This document shows positions 1 to 7,869 of a DNA stretch of 25,682 nt, one piece after another. The DNA is taken from positions 1-25,682 of the forward strand of contig CAKRIL010000039.1 of NCBI GenBank assembly GCA_934343915.1, written 5' to 3'. Below the pieces are notes generated by a model. The model was given only the letters and a program-made list of their open reading frames with translations, ran no database searches and had not been told where the DNA came from. Position 1 is the first letter of the stretch; every line of letters starts with the position of its first letter. The stretch is from an uncultured Lachnospiraceae bacterium (GTDB lineage: Bacteria > Bacillota > Clostridia > Lachnospirales > Lachnospiraceae). The position numbers and the translations under genes were made by a program.

Positions 1-116
1 TACGAGCGGAGTTCTAAGAATATCTAAACCTCTTCCATAAATCGTTGTAGTACATACATGCAATACATTATATTCCATTTATGTATTGAAGGTTGGATGT
101 TTTGCATTTTTATATA
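1..116. repeat. Right half of a palindromic repeat element (copy E, cut by window edge)
   Basis: This stretch matches 2323-2438 at 114 of 116 positions, with mismatches at 65 and 92. The match stops abruptly after 116, where the flanks diverge. In the complete copy at 2131-2438 this segment is the right arm of a long imperfect inverted repeat, so the left arm and the central hairpins of this copy should lie before base 1. Both copies have the same orientation and therefore form direct repeats around the ATPase/TOPRIM-like gene pair. Confidence 0.85.
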
Positions 117-131
117 TGGGTTTGAAAATAT

Positions 132-165
132 ATACCGCGGTGAATGGATACATTCACTGCGGTAT
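132..165. terminator. Perfect 15-bp hairpin, likely bidirectional terminator
   Basis: Bases 132-146 pair with 151-165 over 15 positions, one of them a G-T wobble, around the tetraloop GATA. T-rich sequence follows on the plus strand, and an A-rich stretch (123-131) gives a U-run on the minus strand. It lies about 95 bases past the end of the minus-strand gene pair and is the likely terminator for that transcript. It is distinct from the repeat at 1-116. Confidence 0.7.
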
Positions 166-259
166 TTTGATTTTTGTTATGAGTTTGTAGTAGCTTAGAT
201 TTGTTAGCTCATCTGATTGATTAAATAAAATATATGGATAACTATAAAAAAATATGGAG

Positions 260-805
260 CTATACGCCATATTTTAGCAGTTCATCAAGATAATGCTCAT
301 CTTTTTTATGTGAACCATTATGCTGATGGTATTTTTTTATGCAGGTGACAAGCAGTGCGGGGTTATCGCCAAAAAATTCTGTATAAAAAGAAGTGCTGTT
401 GTCATATTTTCTTCTTCCATAAGAAATATGTTCTTTGGTGAAGTCCTTAGGTTTAACAGTTGCCTTGACCTTCTCGTAGTCTTTTTCAAGTCCTTCTGCA
501 ATAATAAAGAGCATTTCAAGTTCAGGCTTTGTACAGTATTTTTCAACAGAAATAACTTTATCTTTGTATTCAGCTGGAATGATGAGCTTGTCACTCTGCT
601 TGTCACCGATTCTTAGAATTTTTACCTTTCCGGGGTAAATATTGAGTTCAGTTCTTACTTGGGCAGAAGTTTTTATCTGTCTTGCGTGATAAGGAGTCAA
701 TCCAAGCAAATCATCTTCCGTAAATTTCAGACAGTTATTTTTGAGAAGAATATTTATTATTTCCTTTTCGTTAGGACCTTCACACATAATCAGGAGTTTT
801 TCCAT
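260..805 (-). CDS. Small TOPRIM/RloB-like protein, partner of the adjacent ATPase (putative defence effector)
   Basis: The product is 181 residues. Its N-terminus is a hydrophobic strand followed by CEGPNE (residues 8-13), which resembles the acidic first motif of TOPRIM and RloB-like nucleases. A later segment around KPELEMLF (93-100) resembles the Pro-x-Glu-hydrophobic motif of RloB-like proteins, and RIGDKQSDK (65-73) may supply acidic residues. The start overlaps the end of the ATPase gene by 16 bases, so translation is probably coupled. Pairs of an ABC-type ATPase with a small TOPRIM-type protein are known in defence systems such as PARIS, RloAB-type and AbiL-type modules. Assignment to any of these is inference. 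No standard motif is strong enough to claim nuclease activity from the sequence alone. Confidence 0.6.
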   Translation of the reverse strand: MEKLLIMCEGPNEKEIINILLKNNCLKFTEDDLLGLTPYHARQIKTSAQVRTELNIYPGKVKILRIGDKQSDKLIIPAEYKDKVISVEKYCTKPELEMLFIIAEGLEKDYEKVKATVKPKDFTKEHISYGRRKYDNSTSFYTEFFGDNPALLVTCIKKYHQHNGSHKKDEHYLDELLKYGV

Positions 806-1920
806 ACCTTCAACTCCTTTTTTAGCCGCATTAATTCATTGTAATTTACCGCGGTCTGAAAGACATTGTTATAAAACTGCTTGCTTTTTAGCAGCTCAGG
901 CCTGATATTGTATCCTTCGTACATGTTTGTCAGATAAACCTTTCCGTCTGACTTTGTAATATAGATATTGTCCTGCCTGTTGAAAAGGTCAAGAAGCTCG
1001 CAATAATGTGTTGTCAATATAAGGGTGGCATTATTCCGATTAACGGATTTGTCCTTATACAGGCTTATCATATTTTCAACGAGAGTTTTGTGAAAATGAT
1101 TTTCTATCTCATCAACAATCAAGTCAAATCCCTGTTGCAATGATGCAATCATCACCATATAGAGAAGCATTCCCTTTGTGGTGCCGCTCGACAGCATATA
1201 TATAAGTTCTTTGTCGGAAACTATTTTGGTTTTACCACAGAAGGACAGCTTAAAGTTGTGGTCGTCCTGCATTTGGAGACTGCTTATATTATCATCAAAT
1301 ATTGAGATGACATTTGCCAAAAGGGAAGGACTGATATTAAAATCTTTCATTGTCGCAAATATTAATCGGTATGTGTCGATACCGCTTCCATAACTGTCAA
1401 AATATATGGCTTTTGTTTCTTTTTTCTTTAAGATAAAGAAAAGTATGGAGGTATCTTCAGGAAGCTCGCCGTTTATTTTCACATCAGTAAAATCCGAATC
1501 ATTGTAGATATCTTTTGCTTTGCTTTTGTAGTATTTTTTTCTGCGAATTTTTTGCTGTGTAAACACAGCTTTTGAGGCAATACTATCAGCATTTTTAAGA
1601 AGTGTCTCGTATCTGTAAATGAAGCCGTCATGGTAAAAATCAATATGCAGCTCTATATTTTCATAGCTGTATGATTTGCCTTCCAATCTGAAATCGCCAA
1701 GGATGGAATAACAGGCATCAAGCAGTTCAACGGCTGTAGTTTTTCCGGAAGCATTCTTTCCGACAAAAGCCAATGTGTTGTAAGTATGAAGATCATCTGC
1801 AATCTCCTGAAGCTCGTATTCTTTATCTTCGGCAGTTTTTTTCGATTTGGACACAAAATCAATTTCAAATGAATTTTTACAGTTCTTAAAGTTATTGGCT
1901 ATTACATGTAATAATTTCAT
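790..1920 (-). CDS. AAA/ABC-type ATPase of a two-gene putative defence module
   Basis: The product is 376 residues, of the AAA_15/AAA_21 (RloA/AbiLi-like) ATPase type. Visible motifs in order are the Walker A GKNASGKT (residues 54-61), an ABC-signature-like LSSGTTKG (243-250), the Walker B LIVDEIEN (267-274) with catalytic Glu, and a switch histidine in LTTHY (302-306). The insert between Walker A and the signature is mostly beta and coil with a basic KIRRKKYYKSK patch. The start has a strong AGGAGGG site (1928-1934) and a promoter at 1943-1971, so this is the first gene of the pair. The ATPase would be expected to sense invasion or hold the small partner inactive, by analogy with PARIS and OLD-like systems. 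The ATPase call is firm; the defence role rests on architecture and on the flanking mobile-looking repeats. Confidence 0.8.
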   Translation of the reverse strand: MKLLHVIANNFKNCKNSFEIDFVSKSKKTAEDKEYELQEIADDLHTYNTLAFVGKNASGKTTAVELLDACYSILGDFRLEGKSYSYENIELHIDFYHDGFIYRYETLLKNADSIASKAVFTQQKIRRKKYYKSKAKDIYNDSDFTDVKINGELPEDTSILFFILKKKETKAIYFDSYGSGIDTYRLIFATMKDFNISPSLLANVISIFDDNISSLQMQDDHNFKLSFCGKTKIVSDKELIYMLSSGTTKGMLLYMVMIASLQQGFDLIVDEIENHFHKTLVENMISLYKDKSVNRNNATLILTTHYCELLDLFNRQDNIYITKSDGKVYLTNMYEGYNIRPELLKSKQFYNNVFQTAVNYNELMRLKKELKVWKNS

Positions 1921-1942
1921 GATATATCCCTCCTTTGCTCAA

Positions 1943-1971
1943 ATTATACCATTTTATTGAATGATAAACAA
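1943..1971 (-). promoter_or_regulatory. Sigma-A-type promoter of the ATPase/TOPRIM-like pair
   Basis: Read on the minus strand, TTGTTT (1966-1971) is followed by a 17-base spacer and a perfect TATAAT (1943-1948). The ATPase start codon lies 22 bases past the -10 box, preceded by an AGGAGGG site, so the leader is very short and the module has its own promoter. Confidence 0.75.
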
Positions 1972-2130
1972 GAAAAATGTTTAAAAACGTATAAAATGGT
2001 TTTGCATATACTATACACACAATAATATTATTTAAAATATTTTTATTATATGATTTCCATATAATATTTTACTATGCAAGGGGGCACAGCGTACTATGTA
2101 ATCAATGGCAAGATTGAGGGAAAGGTGTGG
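1972..2130. other. AT-rich spacer between defence promoter and repeat element
   Basis: This spacer is rich in A and T and contains no gene I can support. A 20-codon frame at 2074-2136 has no ribosome binding site. The stretch may be the 5' edge of the imported cassette or decayed coding sequence. Confidence 0.4.
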
Positions 2131-2438
2131 ATGTAAAATATCCAACGTATATTTATTAAAAGAATATAATGGATTGCAAGTATGCACTACAACTAGTATG
2201 TTCGTGGTTAAGATATTCTAAGAACTCCGGCGGAGCTTTACATATATTTACGCCAACGCTGCAAAACAGCCATCCATGGCTTATTGCAGCTAAACTGACA
2301 TCCGTGTCAGTTTTGGCTGGGGTACGAGCGGAGTTCTAAGAATATCTAAACCTCTTCCATAAATCGTTGTAGTACATACATGCAATGCATTATATTCCAT
2401 TTATGTATTGAAGCTTGGATGTTTTGCATTTTTATATA
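2131..2438. mobile_element. Complete palindromic repeat element (copy D), MITE-like
   Basis: The left arm (about 2131-2230) and right arm (about 2323-2438) form a long imperfect inverted repeat; the shared core includes AGATATTCT and AGAACTCCG in both arms. The centre has hairpin 1 (2258-2290, stem GCTGCAA/TTGCAGC with inner AGCCATCCATGG) and hairpin 2 (2294-2311, stem ACTGACA/TGTCAGT). The centre aligns with 24107-24180, including CGCCAACG before hairpin 1. No transposase gene is present, so mobility would depend on an enzyme encoded elsewhere. The element abuts the broken cpaB-like gene exactly at its right end. Confidence 0.75.
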
Positions 2439-2772
2439 CAGAGAAGTATCGCTTAATGCATCAAGCCTGTCACAGATGGTAGGCGGTGTAATAAGGGCAG
2501 GAGATTACATAAACATATGGGCGGTGAAAAATTCCAACATAAACGGTGAGAGCGTGACTGAATCAAAGAACATCTGCACACATGCGTATGTGACAAGGAC
2601 ATTCACCTCATCAGGAGAAGAGGCAGCAGGTGATGATAAGGACAAGGCAACACTTGTGATCAACATAATCATACCTGCGGAGCAGGAAGAGGAGTTCAAC
2701 CGTGCGATAGTCGAGGGAACGGTGAGGGTCGGAAGGTACATGTATGATGCGGATACGGAGGGGGATAAGTGA
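2439..2772 (+). pseudogene. 3' fragment of a CpaB/RcpC-like Tad (Flp) pilus assembly gene
   Basis: The frame encodes about 110 residues starting REVSLNASS and containing VGGVIRAGDYINIW. This fits the C-terminal part of CpaB/RcpC, where a SAF-like domain runs into a 'G-IR-GD-V-V' segment. A second conserved strand-rich part includes LVINIIIPAEQEEEF near the end. Homologues are usually over 200 residues, and the N-terminal signal and first SAF portion are missing. The frame upstream of 2439 is repeat-element sequence, so the ATG at 2380 is not the native start. It ends in a GTGA overlap with the next gene, showing the original operon order. Confidence 0.7.
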
Positions 2773-3362
2773 CGGCAGTGCTTGTTAAGACAGCGGCAGT
2801 GTGCGTCACAATGCTTTTTATGGTAAGCCTGATGAGAAGGGGTGATGTCAGAAAGAACATCCCTGCACTCATCGGGTCATGTATCGGGCTGGTCATTCCG
2901 GCGGGGCTGTTTAACATACATCAGATGATTATATGGTGCATCCTTATGCTGCATTCATACACGGATGTATCGGAACATACGGTGTTTGGCATGGTGACAT
3001 ATGCGGCGGTAGCTGGAGAAGTGGTGTACGGCATAGTGATACGCTCGTATGCAGTACAGCCGCTTTACATGCTCATATTTCCGACAGTGCTTATTATCTC
3101 GCTTACGAAGCTCCTGAGGGGGCTTGCGGACGGGGACATGGAACTGTTCATTTTTGTGATGCTGTATGCATACAATATGGGACGGAGACCTGAAGCGTAT
3201 TCGGTCGGATATATGACGGTAGCAATGATAATGTTCGTGCTCTATACCGGAGCTGCCAATGCGGTAAGACTTGTAATGCATAAGGAGACATCACGCTACG
3301 GTGCATTCGTGCCGGCGATGGCATTGTCGTATCTTATTACGGAATGTATGGTTATGCTTTAG
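2769..3362 (+). CDS. TadV/CpaA-like prepilin peptidase (A24 family)
   Basis: This 197-residue protein is very hydrophobic, with about six membrane segments. Two aspartates sit where A24 prepilin peptidases carry their catalytic pair: D66 in SYTDVSEH and D123 in DGDMELF, the latter resembling the GxGDxKL motif. The enzyme would cleave Flp-type prepilin leader peptides at the inner membrane. It starts at a GTG that overlaps the stop of the cpaB-like fragment by four bases, so it was translationally coupled to that gene. With the upstream gene broken, its expression may now depend on other sequence. No TadA, TadB, TadC or pilin gene is visible downstream, so the locus looks incomplete here, although parts may lie left of the window. 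Confidence 0.7.
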   Translation: MTAVLVKTAAVCVTMLFMVSLMRRGDVRKNIPALIGSCIGLVIPAGLFNIHQMIIWCILMLHSYTDVSEHTVFGMVTYAAVAGEVVYGIVIRSYAVQPLYMLIFPTVLIISLTKLLRGLADGDMELFIFVMLYAYNMGRRPEAYSVGYMTVAMIMFVLYTGAANAVRLVMHKETSRYGAFVPAMALSYLITECMVML

Positions 3363-3511
3363 CTCTTTGACAACAGAATACAGCCGCGTGGGTACATGCA
3401 GCGACTTGGCTGATGTGGTTAGGACTGACTCAGATATGTATAAGTCATGAATTGGTCATGTTGTACAATATAAAGTGCATGAAAACGCGGCAAATTAATG
3501 GCATATTTCTA

Positions 3512-3540
3512 TTGAATCATGTTGGTTTATTATATATAAT
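3512..3540 (+). promoter_or_regulatory. Sigma-A-type promoter of the Thr/Pro-rich lipoprotein
   Basis: TTGAAT (3512-3517), a 17-base spacer and a perfect TATAAT (3535-3540) lie 60 bases upstream of the ATG at 3601. The rest of the 3363-3511 gap shows nothing I can name. Confidence 0.75.
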
Positions 3541-3600
3541 GTAGTCATAAGAGATAAGCATAAGCGCGGCAGGAATTACACCGCGGGAATGGAGAGATAT

Positions 3601-4533
3601 ATGAGAAAGAGATTGATGCTTGCGGGCATTGTAACGGCAGTGATGCTTGCAACGGCATGTAATAAGAGTACGGGAAGTGTGGCTGATGCATCGGCGGATA
3701 TGCCGTCGGAGACATCAGGAGAGAATCTTGTAAGTAACGAATCACAGGAGACTGAGACCGTAACGAAGGCTGATAATAAGGAGACCTCGACAGCGAAGGA
3801 GACTACCAAAACATCCGTCAAGGATTCAGCCACGACTGAGAGTACCAGGAAGAATACAGAGACTACAACGGCACAGGAGACAAGCTCTGCAAGGGCGGTT
3901 GTGACAGAGACCACTACATCACAGGAAACAACTTCTGAGGAGACATCAGTTAAGGCAGTTGTGACGGAGACTACAACGGCACAGCCTGAGACAACGAGCG
4001 AGGCTCAGACCGAGGCACCAACACCTGCACCGACACAGCAGGAAACGACAACTGAAGCACCAACCCCGGCTCCAACAGAAGCGCCTACAACGCAGCCTGA
4101 GACAACAACCGAAGCTCCAGCCCCTGCACCGACGGAATCTCCTACAACACAGCCTGAAACAACAACTGAGGCTCCGACACCTGCTCCAACCGAGGCAGGA
4201 CCTAAGAGCGATGAGGAGCTGCTTGCGGAGATAACGGATGTACATTATGGCACAAGGGCAGAGGTCAACGGCAATGTGTACTGGTATGAAAATGGCTGGC
4301 AGAAATCACAGGGAGCATGGAACGGACCGACACTCAATGTCATTATGGGTGATGTAAGAAACGGCATGGAGACCTATGCTACCGAGAACGGTGTACTAAA
4401 TGACCTTAATGAACAGGCAGCACAGTATTGGTGGAGCACGTCATTTGAGGATTTAGGCTGGTACGACGAAGGGCTTGTTGGTCATTCATGGACTTATTGT
4501 TATGACCGTCCTTGTAACTGGCATAATCATTAA
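3601..4533 (+). CDS. Thr/Pro-rich cell-surface lipoprotein
   Basis: The ATG at 3601 is chosen over the in-frame ATG at 3589 because GGAGAG (3591-3596) lies directly before it and the product then begins with a compact signal peptide. The 310-residue protein has a basic MRKR start, a hydrophobic segment and Cys20 in an LATAC lipobox-like site, so it is probably lipid-anchored. Residues about 25-200 are almost entirely Thr, Glu, Ser, Pro and Ala, a stalk-like linker that includes tandem 19-residue units. The C-terminal 105 residues form a compact domain rich in Trp, Tyr and Asn (for example VYWYENGWQK and YWWSTSFEDLGWYDE) that I do not recognise. The architecture suggests a surface-exposed binding domain on a stalk. 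Function is unknown. Confidence 0.8.
   Translation: MRKRLMLAGIVTAVMLATACNKSTGSVADASADMPSETSGENLVSNESQETETVTKADNKETSTAKETTKTSVKDSATTESTRKNTETTTAQETSSARAVVTETTTSQETTSEETSVKAVVTETTTAQPETTSEAQTEAPTPAPTQQETTTEAPTPAPTEAPTTQPETTTEAPAPAPTESPTTQPETTTEAPTPAPTEAGPKSDEELLAEITDVHYGTRAEVNGNVYWYENGWQKSQGAWNGPTLNVIMGDVRNGMETYATENGVLNDLNEQAAQYWWSTSFEDLGWYDEGLVGHSWTYCYDRPCNWHNH
4015..4197 (+). repeat. Tandem 57-base (19-residue) Pro/Thr repeat inside the lipoprotein stalk
   Basis: The unit reads approximately APTPAPTEAPTTQPETTTE. Two full units are flanked by shorter partial units. The copies differ at synonymous positions and in a few residues (TEA/TES, TPA/APA). Such stalk repeats often vary in copy number between strains. 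Confidence 0.8.
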
Positions 4534-4553
4534 TATTAATAGATACATAGAGT

Positions 4554-4589
4554 AGAACGTATGCATAAAGCATACGTTCTTTTTTGTTT
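4554..4589 (+). terminator. Rho-independent terminator after the lipoprotein gene
   Basis: A perfect 11-bp stem (4554-4564 with 4570-4580), a five-base loop and a T-run with one G (4580-4589) follow the stop at 4533 by 20 bases. It falls just before the next gene's ribosome binding site, which explains why an ATG at 4561 is not a real start. Confidence 0.9.
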
Positions 4590-4599
4590 AGAGGAGTTG

Positions 4600-7500
4600 A
4601 TGCGATTGAAATTTATTAGGAAAATAACAAAAGTGATGGTATTACTTATGGTTGTAGTGTTTGTACTTACAAACACGGGAATAAGTGATGTTATGGCATT
4701 CTATGCCGTTGAAATAACTGATTCAGGGAATGGACCTGAAGAAAAGCCTATAAGACAGGCTCGAACACAGATTTTGATTACCTTTCATTACCGCGATGGG
4801 ACAACCAAATCGGAATCATATACACCTCAGGTAGACGGGGATATGTCATTGGCAATCCACGATGATGATGTGGAGTATATCAAGGAGATTACCCTTCAGC
4901 ATGAGGACGATAACCCCATCGTCAGTGTAAGCATCACCTATCCCAAGGTGACGCATTCTGCTGATGATAACAGCGACCATGTAAGGATGTACTGGGTGGG
5001 TACATACTCTGATACCATCAAGGGCATATATGACGGCTGGCACAATGAGCTTACGGGCGGAGCTGCCGGCGAATCGGGTGTATGGTCGATACTTCCGGGA
5101 GCTGACGGAAGGGTTGACTGGTACGACTTCTTCGGAAAGTGCAGCCCCGTCATAGACCATGACAAGTCCGTACAGACATGGGAGAGTGTTAAGGGCAATC
5201 AGAACACTGATGAGACCCGTACATTCACCTTTTATGCCAGGGACGGCGGAAAGCAGTATGTATACTTCATCGAGGGAACGACATACGACAAGGATGACGT
5301 ATACCATTCGGCTGATAACTGGTATACGGGAGTAAGGAAGAATTACGGCACCCACATATCGGGTATAATCGGAATCGTGTTCAACTACTCAATAAGCTTC
5401 GACGTAAGCTCCTGTGCCGAATGCGGTCTTACGGGAACGACGAAGCAGAGGACTGTTCCGGTCTATTACGGGTCATATTCGGCGGCAAGCGTATCGGGCA
5501 TTGCACCGGCGGTGCTTGACGGACACAGCTTCAAGGGATGGTATGACAGGAACGGAATACCAGTGTATGACACTGCCGGTAATGCGGTCTTATCATACAC
5601 CGACGCATCAGGAAGGCTGAAGGATTCACCTTACTGGACAAAGAATGCACAGGGACAGACCGTATGGAACGTGGAGGACAACTTAACGGTGTATGCCCGT
5701 TATGCTGAGGACTTATACACGGTGCATTATGACAAGGGCGGGAGCTGCACCGAACAGGTGATGCCGTCTGACAGCTTATTCGTTATCGGCACGCCTGATA
5801 AGCTTGCTTTGGGAGACAGCGTGCTCGGAAGCGATTATACCGTGTACTTTAACACACAGACGGGAACGGGCAGCACCTATGCATCCGTCATACAGCCAAA
5901 GACCGGCTTCTTTAAGTTTAAGTCATGGAAGATAGAAGGAACGGAGTATGACAGCGGAGCGGAGTACATTAAGAAGAATGCCGTAAAGAATGAGGCTGTT
6001 ACGGCAGAGGCACAGTATAAGGATACGGAGCTTACGCTTCCAAATGCGGTTAGGAAGGGCTATGTCCTTGAAGGATGGTACGAATCGTATGATGCTTCAT
6101 CGGGAACATTCTCATCATACGCCGGGGCTCCGGGGGATAAGTACACCGTCAAGACCTCGGCACAGTCCGTGAGCCTTACGCTGTATGCGAAGTGGCGCGG
6201 TGCGGACAGGAGCATAAGGTTCGACTACAACGTGCCTGATGCGGCACTTACAAGCCCGTTGGGGTATGTCCTTTCGGGTGCGGACGAGAAGGAACGTACC
6301 GTGCGCTATGATGCAGAGATAGGAACGCTTCCCGCACCGTCACTCACGGGCTATAAGCTTAAGCTGTGGTCATGGTATAAGGACTTCGACGTAGCCGTGT
6401 ACGGCAGCACTGTATATGACGGAACATCTGACGTGCTCTATGCCAAGTGGCAGCCTCTTAAGTACAGGATAGTCTATGATTATGCCGGAGGAGCCGCCAA
6501 GGGCAATCCGCAGTCGGCTGGTTACTATGATGAGCTCACGGTAAACTCCCCGACCAGGTCGGGCTGTGCATTCCTCGGATGGGAAGTCACGGGAATGGAC
6601 ACAAACAGGCACATTCTTGACAGCGTAACGACGTATGATACTGAGACATACATATCCGCAGACGATACGGAAACATATATAAAGATGCTCGGTCTCAGGG
6701 CGGATGACGGCACCGTGTACCTTAAGGCGGTGTGGGAGGATAAGGAATATAAGATAACTTATGATTATGACGGCGGAACAGACCCCGGTAACCCCGGGAC
6801 ATATACGGTGAGTACACCGACATTCAGTCTCATCAAGCCCGGGAAGGAAGGCTACACCTTCAGGTCGTGGAGCGGAACCGACATAGATAATGAGACACCT
6901 TCCGTCACAATCGTGCAGGGAAGCCGCGGGGACAGGCATTATAAGGCACATTATGATGCAGTCTCATATAATATAAGGTACCGTCTTGAGGGCGGTGAAT
7001 GGGCGGATGATAAGCACCCCGATACGGCATATTTTGATGAGGCTTTTAACGTCGGTGTTCCCGTGATGAACGGCTGCACCTTCCTCGGATGGGACATATC
7101 GGGAATGGACGGCTGCGTGCATTACATCGGGACAGAGGAATACACCGGAAGCGAGGCATCGCTTGTTACGGCGGATACTTATAAGAACCTGCGCTCATCC
7201 GCGGGAACGGTCGTGTTCACCGCAAGGTGGACTAATTCATCCTACAACATAGTCTATGACTTCAACGGCGGTGAGGCTTATGCGGGCGGCTCATATCCTG
7301 ATACGGCATCCACATGGACGGAGTTTGACGTAAGCAATCCCGTAAGGAACGGGTACACCTTTGCGGGCTGGACGGTCACGGGAATGGACAGCGGAGTGCA
7401 TTACATTGCGGGAATCATGTATGAGGATACAGTCGTGTCGGGCATAGGGCGCGGTCTTTCGGACGGTGCCGGTGTCTCCTGCATGAACCTGCGCCACAGT

Positions 7501-7869
7501 CAGGGAACCGTTAAGTTTACCGCGGCGTGGGAATCTGGTACAAGACAGGTTGCCTTTTTCGCAAACGGCGGAACCATGACGGGCGAGAGCGTACAGGAGG
7601 GATGGACACTAAGACATATCCGCTTCGGCGCACTTGCATTCCACGCGGCTGACAGTTACGGCATATACTGGGGAACCGACGTGCCGAAGGTAAGCAGGAC
7701 GGGATATACGTTTGAGGGATATTACGATCAGATTGCCGGAGGCAGTCAGGCATATGATAAGTCTTACATAAAGACACCGGGGCTCTACTGGGCGGATAAC
7801 GGCACCGTGTACCTTAAGGTGTATGAAGTGTTATATTTATGCATATCACGACTTTTGGGAGAAGCTTAG
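4600..7869 (+). CDS. Large secreted surface protein with InlB/flg_new-type repeats, C-terminus contributed by a repeat element
   Basis: The start is placed at ATG 4600, after GAGGAG (4591-4596). TTG 4606 is an alternative, and the ATG at 4561 lies inside the terminator stem. The 1,089-residue product begins with a basic stretch, a hydrophobic signal segment and a cleavage-like SDVMAFYA. The first 280 residues are a beta-rich region I do not recognise. From about 290 to 1060 it carries roughly seven or eight InlB B-repeat (Listeria-Bacteroides, flg_new) units, with recurring YxIxYDxxGG, GYTFxGW and VTGMD motifs. These are extracellular folds common in adhesins. The last 16 or so residues come from the inserted element at 7820-8047, and no LPXTG or other anchor is present. 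The native protein was probably longer. Confidence 0.8.
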   Translation: MRLKFIRKITKVMVLLMVVVFVLTNTGISDVMAFYAVEITDSGNGPEEKPIRQARTQILITFHYRDGTTKSESYTPQVDGDMSLAIHDDDVEYIKEITLQHEDDNPIVSVSITYPKVTHSADDNSDHVRMYWVGTYSDTIKGIYDGWHNELTGGAAGESGVWSILPGADGRVDWYDFFGKCSPVIDHDKSVQTWESVKGNQNTDETRTFTFYARDGGKQYVYFIEGTTYDKDDVYHSADNWYTGVRKNYGTHISGIIGIVFNYSISFDVSSCAECGLTGTTKQRTVPVYYGSYSAASVSGIAPAVLDGHSFKGWYDRNGIPVYDTAGNAVLSYTDASGRLKDSPYWTKNAQGQTVWNVEDNLTVYARYAEDLYTVHYDKGGSCTEQVMPSDSLFVIGTPDKLALGDSVLGSDYTVYFNTQTGTGSTYASVIQPKTGFFKFKSWKIEGTEYDSGAEYIKKNAVKNEAVTAEAQYKDTELTLPNAVRKGYVLEGWYESYDASSGTFSSYAGAPGDKYTVKTSAQSVSLTLYAKWRGADRSIRFDYNVPDAALTSPLGYVLSGADEKERTVRYDAEIGTLPAPSLTGYKLKLWSWYKDFDVAVYGSTVYDGTSDVLYAKWQPLKYRIVYDYAGGAAKGNPQSAGYYDELTVNSPTRSGCAFLGWEVTGMDTNRHILDSVTTYDTETYISADDTETYIKMLGLRADDGTVYLKAVWEDKEYKITYDYDGGTDPGNPGTYTVSTPTFSLIKPGKEGYTFRSWSGTDIDNETPSVTIVQGSRGDRHYKAHYDAVSYNIRYRLEGGEWADDKHPDTAYFDEAFNVGVPVMNGCTFLGWDISGMDGCVHYIGTEEYTGSEASLVTADTYKNLRSSAGTVVFTARWTNSSYNIVYDFNGGEAYAGGSYPDTASTWTEFDVSNPVRNGYTFAGWTVTGMDSGVHYIAGIMYEDTVVSGIGRGLSDGAGVSCMNLRHSQGTVKFTAAWESGTRQVAFFANGGTMTGESVQEGWTLRHIRFGALAFHAADSYGIYWGTDVPKVSRTGYTFEGYYDQIAGGSQAYDKSYIKTPGLYWADNGTVYLKVYEVLYLCISRLLGEA

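Noticed and set aside
2074..2136. 20-codon forward frame
   Set aside because: It has no ribosome binding site or homologue that I can recognise, and it ends at the edge of the repeat element. It may be decayed sequence.
2380..2438. ATG at 2380 as native start of the CpaB-like gene
   Set aside because: This stretch is entirely repeat-element sequence, shared with 58-116, so the codons are not ancestral to the gene.
3559..3572. 14-base match CATAAGCGCGGCAG also at 24435-24448
   Set aside because: Both occur just before start codons, but only two copies exist and a short GC-rich match is not enough to call an operator.
4015..4197. Possible CRISPR-like spaced repeat
   Set aside because: The repeats are contiguous, in frame and encode a Pro/Thr stalk. 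There are no unique spacers.
4561..4599. In-frame ATG at 4561 as the start of the surface protein
   Set aside because: It lies inside the perfect stem-loop of the terminator at 4554-4589 and has no ribosome binding site. ATG 4600 with GAGGAG is far better.
6370..6951. Long antisense frame within the InlB-repeat gene
   Set aside because: It is a shadow of the repeat-rich coding strand, with no start signal or recognisable domains. The same holds for 10713-11255.
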